NCBI RefSeq assembly: GCF_036227565.1
Contig: NZ_CP109460.1
Location: 3,038,001 to 3,102,000 of the forward strand
Reading direction: 5' to 3'
DNA: 64,000 bases
Source: Streptomyces sp. NBC_01454
Lineage (GTDB): Bacteria; Actinomycetota; Actinomycetes; Streptomycetales; Streptomycetaceae
In this document: positions 41,290 to 50,182 of the stretch, piece after piece
How positions within the stretch are numbered: position 1 is the stretch's first letter
How the letters are laid out: every line of letters starts with the position of its first letter
The notes under the pieces: model-generated
The model's input: the letters and a program-made list of their open reading frames with translations, nothing else
Told to the model about the DNA's origin: nothing
The model's database searches: none
Made by a program: the position numbers and the translations under genes

Positions 41290-42561
41290 TCAGTCCGCGA
41301 GGTCCCCGTCGAGGAGCGCGCAGGCGGTGAAGAGTTCGACGCCCACCTTGATCGCTTGTTCGTCGACGTCGAAGTCGCCGCGGTGCAGGTCGCGGTGGGT
41401 GGTCTCGGTGGGTGGGTGGACGCCGAGGCGGGCCATGGCGCCGGGGACGTGTTCGAGGTACCAGGAGAAGTCCTCGCCGCCGAGGGACTGCTCGGTGTCC
41501 TCGATGGCGCCCTCGCCGCGGCGGGCGGCCATCGCGGAGTGCAGCAGCTGGACGGTGACCGGCTCGTTGACCACCGGCGGCACCCCGCGGACGTAGGTGA
41601 TCTGCGACTTCGCGCCGTGCAGCGTGGCGACCTCGTCGATCGCCGCGTGGACCAGGTCCGGGGCCTGCCGCCAGGCGTCGAGGTCGAGGCAGCGGACGGT
41701 GCCGGAGAGTTCGGCGTGCTGCGGGATCACGTTGCAGGCGTGGCCGGAGGCCAGGCGGCCCCAGGTGACCGCGAGCCCGGCGCGGGCGTCGACCCGGCGG
41801 GAGAGCAGCGCGGGGACGTCGAGGGCGACCCGGGACGCGGCGGTGACCATATCGGTGGTCAGGTGCGGGCGGGCGGTGTGGCCGCCGGGGCCGTCGAGGC
41901 CGACCTCCAGCCGGTCGCAGGCGGAGGTGATCGCGCCCACCCGCAGTCCGATCCGGCCGGCGTCGACGCGCGGGTCGCAGTGGACGGCGAGGATCCGGCC
42001 GACGCCCTCCAGGACGCCGGACTCGATCGCGTCGGGGGCGCCGCCGGGCAGCACCTCCTCGGCGGGCTGGAAGATCAGGCGTACCGGGCGGGGCAGGGCG
42101 CCGGCGCGGGCGAGTTCGGCGAGGACCAGGCCGGCGCCGAGGACGACGGTGGTGTGGACGTCGTGACCGCAGGCGTGCGCCCGGCCGGAGATCGTCGAGG
42201 CGTAGGCGACCTTCTTGGTGTCCGGGATGGGCAGGGCGTCGATGTCCGCGCGCAGGGCCAGCAGGGGGCGGGCGGGGTCCGCGGCGAGGGCCCGGCCGTC
42301 GGCCGTGGCGTCCGGGGTGCCGATGTCGCACATCAGGCCGGTGCCGGTGGCCAGCACCCGCGGGCGCAGCCCGGCCCGCTCCAGCCGCTCCTTGAGCGCC
42401 GCGGTGGTCCGGAGCTCCTGGTTCCCGAGCTCGGGATGCATGTGCAAGTCGCGCCGGAACACGCTGAGTTCGGCGCGCAGCGCGTCGGGGAGCGCGCCGG
42501 GGAGCTGGTCCCCGGCGGGGGTACGGGCGGTGCCGGCATCGCGGGACATCAGATGGTTCAC
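41290..42561 (-). CDS. M20-family amidohydrolase (AmhX/hippurate hydrolase-like)
   Basis: This 423-residue peptidase-fold amidohydrolase has the metal-binding motifs DLHMHPELGNQE, GRAHACGHDVHTTVVLGAG (metal His and Cys) and FQPAEEVLPGGAP (Glu pair), a dimerisation domain in the middle (GPGGHTARPHLTTDMV) and the C-terminal ligand LGGEDFSWYLEHVPG. Such enzymes hydrolyse N-acyl amino acids or similar amides. Convergent with the upstream biosynthetic operon. From memory it is normally next to the nucleoside importer in other Streptomyces, which suggests that the five-gene operon was inserted between them. Confidence 0.88.
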   Translation of the reverse strand: MNHLMSRDAGTARTPAGDQLPGALPDALRAELSVFRRDLHMHPELGNQELRTTAALKERLERAGLRPRVLATGTGLMCDIGTPDATADGRALAADPARPLLALRADIDALPIPDTKKVAYASTISGRAHACGHDVHTTVVLGAGLVLAELARAGALPRPVRLIFQPAEEVLPGGAPDAIESGVLEGVGRILAVHCDPRVDAGRIGLRVGAITSACDRLEVGLDGPGGHTARPHLTTDMVTAASRVALDVPALLSRRVDARAGLAVTWGRLASGHACNVIPQHAELSGTVRCLDLDAWRQAPDLVHAAIDEVATLHGAKSQITYVRGVPPVVNEPVTVQLLHSAMAARRGEGAIEDTEQSLGGEDFSWYLEHVPGAMARLGVHPPTETTHRDLHRGDFDVDEQAIKVGVELFTACALLDGDLAD

Positions 42562-42748
42562 CTGGGGAAGGCTACGGGCCCCGATGGGGCAACTGTCCCT
42601 CGATCAACAAAAGTTCAGCCCGTTAGGGGAAGAAAATCTAGGCCGCTCGGCGCATGGACGGTTTATGCGAAGGGTATGCAGTAGGGCTTTGTGCGCGGTG
42701 CCGCCACCCTCAGTCCGCTCTCAGTCCGCGCTCAGTCCACCCTCCAAC

Positions 42749-42792
42749 GGTCCGCAGCCGGTCCTCAGCCGGTCCGCAGCCGGTCCTCAGCC
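42749..42792. repeat. two tandem copies of a 22-bp repeat
   Basis: The unit starts GGTCCGCAGCCGGTCCTCAG and repeats at 42749-42770 and 42771-42792, preceded by looser CTCAGTCCGC units from about 42708. It overlaps the 3' end of the glycosyltransferase-like gene and fills most of the space to the amidohydrolase. Confidence 0.8.
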
Positions 42793-43992
42793 GGTGGCCA
42801 TCCGCTGGGTGAAGGGCAGCCGCTGGACATCCCGGGCGGTGCCGGTGACCCCGTCGAGGAAGCCCTGCGCGCGCGGTGAGGCGTGGGCGGTCAGCCACTC
42901 CGGGTCGATGTCGCAGACCGCGACCTTGACCTCGGTGCCCCGCAGGGCGAGCGGCAGGGTGTGCACGACGGTGGAGGGGAAGCTGACGATCAGCCGCCCG
43001 ATCGGGCCGCGCCGGGCGATCAGCTCCAGCGGCAGGTCCGGGCGGACGATCTCCAGACCGGTTTCGCCGGACAGCCGGCGCAGCTTCTCGGTGCTCTCCT
43101 TGCGGTGCGCGAAGTAGCGGGTGGCGCCGTGCGTACGGGCCAGGGCGCCGACCGCGGCCAGATAGCGGTCGGCGTCGACGACGCCGGTCTCCACCAGCGA
43201 GGTGCCGACGATGTCGGCGGCGCGGGTGAGCCGGGGCGGGCCGAAGCGGCCGCGGGTCCAGGCGAAGTCGTTGGTGGTGACCTCGACGCCCGGCGGCACC
43301 TCGACGGGCATGGAGCTGAACAGCCCGACGGTGCGCCGGCCGCCCTCGGGCGCGGGGGTCAGCCGGCGCCGGGCGGTGGCCGAGAACGGCGCGAAGGCCA
43401 GGTCCCGGGCGCCGCGCCCGCTGCCGCTGCGGTGCCAGCGCACCAGCCTTTCGCCGTGGGCGAGTTGGGAGATGAACTCCATGGTGGCGGTGCCGTCGTC
43501 GACCACGACCAGGTCACGCGCCCTGGTGAGGGTGAGCAGCAGCTGGACGTAGCGGGAGAACGGGTCACCGATGACGACGCGCCGGGCGCGGCGCAGCAGC
43601 GGGGTGAGGCCGCCGATGGTGCGCACCGGGGCGGTGGGGCCGCCGCGGGCCTCTTCCCAGCGCACCGCATGGCCTTCGTCGCGGGCGAGTTCGGCCATCC
43701 GGCGCAGCTGGCCGCGGGTCATCGGGTCGTGCGGGGAGAGCACGACGACGGTGAGCGCGGTGGCCTGTGCCGTGTGCGCCCATTCCAGGACGTTCAGCAG
43801 CTGCACCGGGCTCTCGACGAAGGCGAGGGTGCCCGTGCCGCGGGCGGTGGCGGCCCGGCCCCCGCCGGCGGTCCGGTGGCGCTGGCGCGGCACCCCCCGG
43901 AGACGACGGGCGGGAGAACCCGTCGTCTCCGGGGGCGGGACCTCGGCGCCGGGCGGGACGGGCTCGGCGCGGGCCCCTTCGGGTGAGCTCAC
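42787..43992 (-). CDS. polysialyltransferase-like glycosyltransferase of the nonulosonate cluster
   Basis: After a Pro/Arg-rich leader of ~50 of its 401 residues, TLAFVESPVQLLNVLEWAH matches the opening strand of polysialyltransferase/GT52-type enzymes. RRVVIGDPFSRYVQLLL, VVVDDGTATMEFI, YFAHRKESTEKLRRL (His-x-K/R phosphate contact) and LIVSFPSTVVHTLPLAL (a Ser/Thr-rich nucleotide-sugar site) follow. It likely transfers CMP-activated nonulosonic acid in wall polymer synthesis. It is 29 bases after the NeuB-like gene in the same orientation. Confidence 0.7.
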   Translation of the reverse strand: MSSPEGARAEPVPPGAEVPPPETTGSPARRLRGVPRQRHRTAGGGRAATARGTGTLAFVESPVQLLNVLEWAHTAQATALTVVVLSPHDPMTRGQLRRMAELARDEGHAVRWEEARGGPTAPVRTIGGLTPLLRRARRVVIGDPFSRYVQLLLTLTRARDLVVVDDGTATMEFISQLAHGERLVRWHRSGSGRGARDLAFAPFSATARRRLTPAPEGGRRTVGLFSSMPVEVPPGVEVTTNDFAWTRGRFGPPRLTRAADIVGTSLVETGVVDADRYLAAVGALARTHGATRYFAHRKESTEKLRRLSGETGLEIVRPDLPLELIARRGPIGRLIVSFPSTVVHTLPLALRGTEVKVAVCDIDPEWLTAHASPRAQGFLDGVTGTARDVQRLPFTQRMATG

Positions 43993-44021
43993 CTTGGCTC
44001 CCGTCGGTTCGTCGGTGGTGC

Positions 44022-44954
44022 TCAGACAGCGGCCGGCTCGGCGGCCTCGGCCTCGGCCTCGGCGACCACACCGGCGACGCGGCGCAGCTTCTTCATCGGG
44101 CCGCGCTCGCTGTCGTAGACCTTCTTGACGCCGTCACCGAGGGACTCCTCGATGGTGCGGATGTCGCGGACCAGGCGGGACAGGCCGCCGGGCTCGACGG
44201 AGGCGGCCTGGTCGGAGCCCCACATGGCGCGGTCGAGGGTGATGTGGCGCTCGATGAAGGTGGCGCCGAGGGCGACCGCGGCCAGGGTGGTCTGCAGACC
44301 GGTCTCGTGGCCGCTGTAGCCGATCGGGACGTTGGGGTACTCGTCCTGCAGGGTGTTGATCATGCGCAGGTTGAGCTCCTCGGCCTTGGCCGGGTAGGTG
44401 CTGGTGGCGTGGCAGAGCAGGATGTTGTCGCTGCCCAGGACCTCGACGGCGTGCCGGATCTGCTTGGGGGTGGACATGCCCGTCGAGAGGATGACGGTGC
44501 GGCCGGTGGCGCGCATGGCGCGCAGCAGCTCGTCGTCGGTGAGCGAGGCGGAGGCGACCTTGTAGCAGGGCACGTCGAACTTCTCCAGGAAGGCGACGGA
44601 CTCGACGTCCCACGGGGAGGCGAACCAGGCGATGCCGCGCTTCTTGCAGTACTCGTCGATGGCGCGGTAGCCGTCCTCGTCGAACTCCACGCGGTGGCGG
44701 TAGTCGATGTAGGTCATCCGGCCCCAGGGGGTGTCGCGCTCGATGTCCCACTGGTCGCGCGGGGTGCAGATCTCCGGGGTGCGCTTCTGGAACTTCACCG
44801 CGTCGCAGCCGGCGTCGGCGGCGGCGTCGATCAGCGCGAAGGCGTTCTCCAGGTCGCCGTTGTGGTTGATGCCGATCTCGCCGGTGACGTAGACGGGGCG
44901 GCCGGGGCCGGCCTCGCGGGCGCCGAGGGTGCGGAGGCGGGAGGTGTTGCTCAT
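44022..44954 (-). CDS. N-acetylneuraminate/Kdn synthase family protein (NeuB-like)
   Basis: This 310-residue TIM-barrel synthase condenses phosphoenolpyruvate with a six-carbon sugar to make a nine-carbon nonulosonic acid. Seen are VYVTGEIGINHNGDLENA, DAVKFQKRTPEICTP, FASPWDVESVAFLEK, YKVASASLTDDEL, VILSTGMSTPKQI, LLCHATSTYPA and YSGHETGLQ, all NeuB-type. The C-terminal antifreeze-like domain of classical NeuB (about 60 residues) is missing. The product in S. coelicolor from this locus is Kdn, found in its teichulosonic acid; that identity is inferred here. Confidence 0.88.
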   Translation of the reverse strand: MSNTSRLRTLGAREAGPGRPVYVTGEIGINHNGDLENAFALIDAAADAGCDAVKFQKRTPEICTPRDQWDIERDTPWGRMTYIDYRHRVEFDEDGYRAIDEYCKKRGIAWFASPWDVESVAFLEKFDVPCYKVASASLTDDELLRAMRATGRTVILSTGMSTPKQIRHAVEVLGSDNILLCHATSTYPAKAEELNLRMINTLQDEYPNVPIGYSGHETGLQTTLAAVALGATFIERHITLDRAMWGSDQAASVEPGGLSRLVRDIRTIEESLGDGVKKVYDSERGPMKKLRRVAGVVAEAEAEAAEPAAV

Positions 44955-45067
44955 GGGGAGATTCCTTCGTGTCGATCAGGGGATGTGCGGGGGGGACTTG
45001 GGGTTACGGGGGTTACTGGGGTGACGGGGACGGGCGGGTGGGAGTCACAGGGCCGGGTGGGTGGGAG

Positions 45068-46291
45068 TCACAGGGACGGGCCCAGGAGCCAGGCGGCGAT
45101 CTCGCGGATGGCGCCGCTGCCGCCGGGCGTCGCGGTGACCGCGCGGGCCGCGCCGCGCACCACGTCGTGTGCGTTCGCGACCGCCACGGGCCAGCCGACG
45201 AGGTCGAAGCACGGCAGGTCGTTGACGTCGTTGCCGACGTAGAGCACGCGCTCGGGCGCGATGCCGGCTTCCTCGCACCACTGCTTGAGGGCGAGGTCCT
45301 TGCGGTCGATGCCGTGCAGGACGGGCACCCGCAGCTTGCGGGCCCGGGCGGCGACGACCGGGTTGGTCTCGGTGGACAGGATCAGCAGCTTCAGCTCCGC
45401 CTTGCGCAGGGCGGCGATGCCGAGGCCGTCGCCGCGGTGGACCGCGACGATCTCCCGTCCGTCGGCGTCGATCAGCACCCGGTCGTCGGTCTGGGTGCCG
45501 TCGAAGTCGAGGACGACGGCGTCGATGTCGTCCCTGGTCGGCAGGGCGCCGGGGCGAGGGGCGTCCAGCAGCGGGGCCAGTGCGCGGGCGCGGGCCAGCT
45601 CGTGCGGGTCGTCGATCTCCAGCACCCGGGCGGGGTCGGTGCGGACGAGTTCGGTGCGGCCGAAGAAGCGGTGGCCGCCGGCGCGGAAGCCGGCCGCGTC
45701 CATCGCGTAGGCGGCGCCGGTCTCCAGCAGGTCCTGGGGGCGGTCCTGGCGCCGCGGCCGGAAGGACTTGTCGTGGTTGACGCCATGGCCGCCGTCGGTG
45801 GCGGCGTCCGCGCCGGAGACGGCCCGTTCGGTGGATTCGGCGGGTTCGGCGTCGCGCCAGACGAAGCCGTGGAAGGGGGCGACGGTCAGCGCGCTGTCGG
45901 CGCCGCCCTCGACGACCGCCGCGGCCACCCCGTCGATGTCCTCACGGACGAGGAAGGGGCTGGTGCACTGGACCAGCAGCACCGCGTCGACCGTGGTGTG
46001 CTGCTCGCTCTCGTAGGCGTCCATGGCGTGCAGGACGGCGGCCTCGCTGGTGGCGGTGTCGCCGGCGATGTCGCCGGGGCGGCGGACGACGAGGGCTCCG
46101 GCGCCGCGGGCGGCGGCCGCGATCCCGGCGTCGTCGGTGGAGACGACGACATCGGTGACCAGGCGGGCGGCGCGGCACTCACGGACCGCGCGGGCCACCA
46201 GGGGCACTCCCCCGACGGCGGCGAGGTTCTTGGCGGGTACGCCCTTGGATCCGCCGCGGGCGGGGATGACGGCCACAACAGTGGGTGGCAT
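45068..46291 (-). CDS. bifunctional CMP-nonulosonate cytidylyltransferase / HAD phosphatase
   Basis: This 407-residue two-domain enzyme has, at residues 1-230, a NeuA-type cytidylyltransferase (VVAVIPARGGSKGVPAKNLA nucleotide loop, VVVSTDDAGIAA, VQCTSPFL, ETGAAYAMD) that makes the CMP-sugar donor. Residues about 250-405 form an HAD domain (AVVLDFDGTQTDDRVLID with both aspartates, LILSTE, LYVGNDVNDLPCF) like KdsC/Kdn-9-phosphatase. Together they suggest a route via the 9-phosphate: condensation, dephosphorylation, CMP activation. Two 17-base repeats (45036-45052, 45059-45075) overlap its 3' end. Confidence 0.88.
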   Translation of the reverse strand: MPPTVVAVIPARGGSKGVPAKNLAAVGGVPLVARAVRECRAARLVTDVVVSTDDAGIAAAARGAGALVVRRPGDIAGDTATSEAAVLHAMDAYESEQHTTVDAVLLVQCTSPFLVREDIDGVAAAVVEGGADSALTVAPFHGFVWRDAEPAESTERAVSGADAATDGGHGVNHDKSFRPRRQDRPQDLLETGAAYAMDAAGFRAGGHRFFGRTELVRTDPARVLEIDDPHELARARALAPLLDAPRPGALPTRDDIDAVVLDFDGTQTDDRVLIDADGREIVAVHRGDGLGIAALRKAELKLLILSTETNPVVAARARKLRVPVLHGIDRKDLALKQWCEEAGIAPERVLYVGNDVNDLPCFDLVGWPVAVANAHDVVRGAARAVTATPGGSGAIREIAAWLLGPSL

Positions 46292-46320
46292 TGCGGGCTC
46301 CTCGGTAGGGCTCGGGGCGG

Positions 46321-47661
46321 TCACAGCTGCCCCCAGCGGCGGATGGCGGGGGCGACGCGCTGGACGCCGTGGCGGTAGGCGCCGCGGGCGGCCTCGCGGA
46401 CCGTCTCGCGGGCGACCCTGCGCAGTCCGCCGGTCTCCTCGGGGGCCTGGTCGTATCCGGCGAGCGGCTCGCCGTGCGGGTCGAGGCCGTGCCGGGCGAG
46501 GAGGCCGGGGAGGTAGCCGGGGGCGGTGCGGGGTGTGTAGTAGGGGGCGAGCGGCGGCAGCAGGCCGGCCTCGCGCAGCACGGTGACCCGGGCGCGGGCG
46601 GCGTCGAAGGCCTTGTCGTAACTGCCGTCGGCGGCTACTCCCTGCCGGGCCAGCCACTGACCGTCGGGCTCGGGGCGGTGGCCGGCGTCCAGCTCGTCCC
46701 AGGAGGCCAGGCAGCCGGAGCCGAGGAAGTGGTGGTTGCCGAGGGCCTCGCGGACGCCGAGGTCGGTGAGGACGGCGGTGGGGATGCCGCGGTGCAGGGA
46801 TTCCAGGGCGGCGGTCGAACTGACCGTGACCATCAGGTCGGTGCGGTCCAGGACCTCGCCCATGTTGCCGTACACCAGGCGGCAGTTGGCGGGCAGTCCG
46901 CCGGGCACCTTGGCGGCGAGCTTCTGGTAGGGCAGTTCCTCGATGTGGGTGGTGTGCTCGCCCGGCTTGCTGCGGAGCTTGATCAGCACCTCGCGGCCGG
47001 GGTGCGTGCGGGCGTGCTCCACCGCCCTGCGCAGCAGGTAGCCGCGGTCCGCGCGGCTCTCCGGGACGGAGGGCTGGGCGGCGAACACCACGGTGTAGGG
47101 GGCGTGTTCGCCGGTGTACCGCTCGCCGCCGAGGAAGGGCAGGGCGCATTCGACGACGCTGTGGTCGTCGGCGCCGACGCCGCGGTAGACCTCGCGGAAC
47201 CGGTCCGCGTCGTGCCGGGAGTTGGCGAGCACGACATCGGCGCCGTGCCGCAGCAACAGCCCGTCGGCGAGCTTCTCGTAGACCACTCCGACGTAGCCGG
47301 TGACGACGACGGGGCGGTGCTGCCCGGTGGCGGCGTCCGGTGTCCCGGCGCTCCAGGCGCGGGCCAGGCCGTGCAGCATCGCCTGCACCGCTCCGCCCAC
47401 GCAGGCCAGCACGATGACGTCATAGCGCGTACGGTCGAGGGACCGCACGAAGTCGACGCCCCTGATTTCGCGCAGCGAGTCCGCACGGGCGCCGACCTCG
47501 TCGAGCTGGCGGACCGTGGGGGTGGCGCGGCCGCGGAGGAGGTACCCGTCGAGTCGAATGTCCGATTGGATTCGGTACGCTGTCAAAGCGCCCCATTTCC
47601 ACCGGGTGTCCGAGTCGGCGAGCACGGCGACTCGCGGCGTGGAATCGGTACGTGATGGCAC
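46321..47661 (-). CDS. putative glycosyltransferase of the nonulosonate cluster
   Basis: This protein of 446 residues has a GT-B-like layout: an N-terminal Rossmann part (VAVLADSDTRWKWGALTAYR, VIVLACVGGAVQAMLHGL), then VVFAAQPSVPESRADRGYLL, VLIKLRSKPGEHTTH, and a C-terminal site MVTVSSTAALESLHRGIPTAVL typical of polymer glycosyltransferases. It may be the group labelled DUF6716 (low confidence). GTG 47661 is chosen because the upstream TTG at 47700 has no ribosome site, although the GTG has none either. It heads the leftward four-gene set and is divergent from the GT2 gene. Confidence 0.7.
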   Translation of the reverse strand: MPSRTDSTPRVAVLADSDTRWKWGALTAYRIQSDIRLDGYLLRGRATPTVRQLDEVGARADSLREIRGVDFVRSLDRTRYDVIVLACVGGAVQAMLHGLARAWSAGTPDAATGQHRPVVVTGYVGVVYEKLADGLLLRHGADVVLANSRHDADRFREVYRGVGADDHSVVECALPFLGGERYTGEHAPYTVVFAAQPSVPESRADRGYLLRRAVEHARTHPGREVLIKLRSKPGEHTTHIEELPYQKLAAKVPGGLPANCRLVYGNMGEVLDRTDLMVTVSSTAALESLHRGIPTAVLTDLGVREALGNHHFLGSGCLASWDELDAGHRPEPDGQWLARQGVAADGSYDKAFDAARARVTVLREAGLLPPLAPYYTPRTAPGYLPGLLARHGLDPHGEPLAGYDQAPEETGGLRRVARETVREAARGAYRHGVQRVAPAIRRWGQL

Positions 47662-47849
47662 ATCGAAGACGCTAGGAAGGCATTCCGTTTGGCGGACCAA
47701 CTGGGCCGCAACAAACGGTTAACAGCGGGTCGACGAATGACGAACCGGCCCGATTGTCGGTCTGGTTAACCATCCCGCCATTCTTCGTTCACCCTGGGGT
47801 CCGCACCCCGTAAAGACGAATGCCGGGCTCCGCGCCTAACGTCACCCAG

Positions 47850-48827
47850 GTGGTTAAGCTCTCCGTCATCGTGCCGTTCTACAACGTGCAGACATACGCG
47901 CCCGACACCCTGAAAAGCCTGGCGGCCAACGCCCGCGAGGATTTTGAATTCCTGCTCGTCGACGACTGCTCGCGCGACGAGACCCCGGACATCCTCGCGC
48001 GCGCCGAGCGTGAGCTGCCGGGCGCCAGACTGCTGCGGCACACACAGAACGGCGGTCTGGCCACCGCCCGCAACACCGGCCTGGACGCGGCCCGCGGCGA
48101 ATACGTCACCTTCCTGGACGGCGACGACTGGCTCGCCCCCGGCTATTACCCCCGCCTCCTCTCCGCCATCGAGGGGCTGGGGTGTGACTTCGTCCGCACG
48201 GACCATGTGCAGTGCACCGCCCGGGCGCGCACGGTCCACCGGGTTCCGCACGGCCGGCGCGGGGTGGTGCTGGACCCGCGCGCGGTGATCCTGCCGGCCG
48301 ACCGCTCCACCTCCGTCGACTACGCCTACGCCTGGGCCGGGATGTACCACCGCCGGCTGCTGGACGACGGGGTGCTGCACTTCAAGGACGGGCTGCGCAC
48401 CGCGGAGGACCGGCCGTGGATCTGGCGGCTGCACCGCGAGGCCGCCTCCATGGCGGTGGTCGGCCTGCTCGGCGTCTTCTACCGGCGCGGAGTGGCGTCC
48501 TCGCTGACCCAGATCGGAGATGTGCGGCAATTGGACTTCATCCGCGCCTTCGATCAGGTGATCGAGGAAACCGCCCAAGATCGCGATGCGGAATTCCTGC
48601 TGCCCAAGGCGGTGCGCACCTATTGCGCGATCATTTCCCACCACCTCGGTTCGATCGAACGTTTCGAACCGCAGGTCGCCCGTAAATTGCGCGCGATGAG
48701 CGCAGCGGCCATGAAACGCATGCCGCAGGACGTACTGAAGGAAGCCCTGGATTCCATGGATGTGCAGCGCGCGTCCCGGCTGCGGCGGCTGCGCCGCCGC
48801 CCGGTCCCGGCGGAGGTCGCCGCCTGA
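47850..48827 (+). CDS. GT2-family glycosyltransferase
   Basis: This 325-residue GT-A enzyme opens VVKLSVIVPFYNVQTYAPDT and has LVDDCSRDETPDILA (nucleotide), NGGLATARNTGLDAARGEYVTFLDGDDW (metal DxD as DGDD), and AEDRPWIWRLH near the acceptor site. It has no membrane segment. It begins the rightward half of the wall glycopolymer locus. GTG at 47850 is chosen because relatives begin MVKLSVIVPFYN; an ATG 10 codons upstream is less likely. Its stop overlaps the next ATG by one base. Confidence 0.88.
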   Translation: MVKLSVIVPFYNVQTYAPDTLKSLAANAREDFEFLLVDDCSRDETPDILARAERELPGARLLRHTQNGGLATARNTGLDAARGEYVTFLDGDDWLAPGYYPRLLSAIEGLGCDFVRTDHVQCTARARTVHRVPHGRRGVVLDPRAVILPADRSTSVDYAYAWAGMYHRRLLDDGVLHFKDGLRTAEDRPWIWRLHREAASMAVVGLLGVFYRRGVASSLTQIGDVRQLDFIRAFDQVIEETAQDRDAEFLLPKAVRTYCAIISHHLGSIERFEPQVARKLRAMSAAAMKRMPQDVLKEALDSMDVQRASRLRRLRRRPVPAEVAA

Positions 48828-50182
48828 TGTCCACCCGGCCCCGTACCCAGATCTTCATGGCGTCCACGCTCTACGGCGCGGCGACGCTCGCCGCCGCGCT
48901 GGACGCCGACTGCTTCGCCCCGGCCGACCGCCGGCTGCTGCTGGTCAGCAACAACGCGACGACCCCGGAGACCAGCGCCGCCCTGGACACCATGCCCGGC
49001 TTCGAGCGGCTGCGCGGCCGCTTCGACCGGGTGCTGTCCTGGAACGAGACGATCAGCCCGTTCCACCCCGGCGGCTGGTCCCCGCGCGCGGACGACGCCC
49101 CGCTGTGGGAGCGGCATCTGCGGCTGCTGTGGGACCTGGGCGACGACCACGTCGAGCTGGTCGTGGAGTCCATCCAGGTCAACCCGGCGTTGGCCCTCGC
49201 CCAGCTGTTCCCGGACGCGCCGATCGACGTCTACGCCGACGGCCTGATGAGCTACGGCCCCACCCGCAACAAGCTCGACCCGCTGATCGGCACCCGGATC
49301 AACCGGCTGCTGCACCTGGACCTGGTCCCGGGCCTGACGCCGCTGCTGCTGACCGAGTTCGAGGTCGAGCCGCAGACCGTGCCGGCCGACGCCTTCACCA
49401 AGGTGCTGTCCGAACTCTCCGACGCCAGCGGGGAGCTGGCCGTCCCGGAGGGCGCCGCGCTGCTGCTCGGCCAGTACCTCTCCGCACTGGGCATCCTCAC
49501 TCCCGAGGAGGAAGAGGAGCTGCACGTACGGATGCTGCGCGGCGCGGCCGAGCGCGGCCACCGCGAGATCGTCTTCAAGCCGCACCCGTCCGCCCCGGCC
49601 CGCTGGTCGCGGCTGCTGGAGCGGGAGGCGGAGAAGCTGGACCTCGCGCTGACCGTGCTGGAGCGTCCGGTGCCGGCCGAGGTGCTCTACCAGCGGATGC
49701 GGCCCGCGCTGGTCGTCGGCTGCTTCTCCACCGCACTGCTGACCGCGGCCACCTTCTACGGCCTGCCGACCGCGCGCACCGGCACCGGTCTGCTGCTGGA
49801 GCGGCTCGCCCCGTACCAGAACAGCAACCGCATCCCGGTCACGCTCGTGGACGCGCTGGTGCCCGACCTGGGCGACCGCAGCGAGCGCCCGCGCGCCTTC
49901 GCCACCGCGGACAGCGTCGGGGGCCTGGTCACCGCGGTCGGCTATGCGATGCAGCACCAGATGTACCCGCAGCTGCGGCCGCACGCCGAGCGCTATCTCG
50001 CGGGCGGTCTCGACCAGTTCACCTGGCGCTACTTCAAGCGCCGCCGGCTGACCGCACTGGCGCTGCCCGGCGCGATCCCCTCGCAGCTGTCGTTCATCCC
50101 GCGCAACGCCACCGTCCGCCGGGTCGCCCGCCGGGCGCGCGCGGTGCAGCGGCGGCTGAAGAAGCGGGCCGCGTTCGGATGA
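48827..50182 (+). CDS. polysialyltransferase-family protein
   Basis: This 451-residue protein opens TQIFMASTLYGAATLAAALDA and contains a C-terminal donor-site set: EIVFKPHPSAPARW (His-Pro contact), PALVVGCFSTALLTAATFYG (Ser/Thr motif), typical of bacterial alpha-2,8-polysialyltransferase family proteins. The last 40 residues are Arg/Lys-rich (RRVARRARAVQRRLKKR), likely membrane-surface bound. It should build or extend a chain of CMP-activated nonulosonic acids with the transferase-like protein at 42787. The TGATG junction couples it to the GT2 gene. Confidence 0.82.
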   Translation: MSTRPRTQIFMASTLYGAATLAAALDADCFAPADRRLLLVSNNATTPETSAALDTMPGFERLRGRFDRVLSWNETISPFHPGGWSPRADDAPLWERHLRLLWDLGDDHVELVVESIQVNPALALAQLFPDAPIDVYADGLMSYGPTRNKLDPLIGTRINRLLHLDLVPGLTPLLLTEFEVEPQTVPADAFTKVLSELSDASGELAVPEGAALLLGQYLSALGILTPEEEEELHVRMLRGAAERGHREIVFKPHPSAPARWSRLLEREAEKLDLALTVLERPVPAEVLYQRMRPALVVGCFSTALLTAATFYGLPTARTGTGLLLERLAPYQNSNRIPVTLVDALVPDLGDRSERPRAFATADSVGGLVTAVGYAMQHQMYPQLRPHAERYLAGGLDQFTWRYFKRRRLTALALPGAIPSQLSFIPRNATVRRVARRARAVQRRLKKRAAFG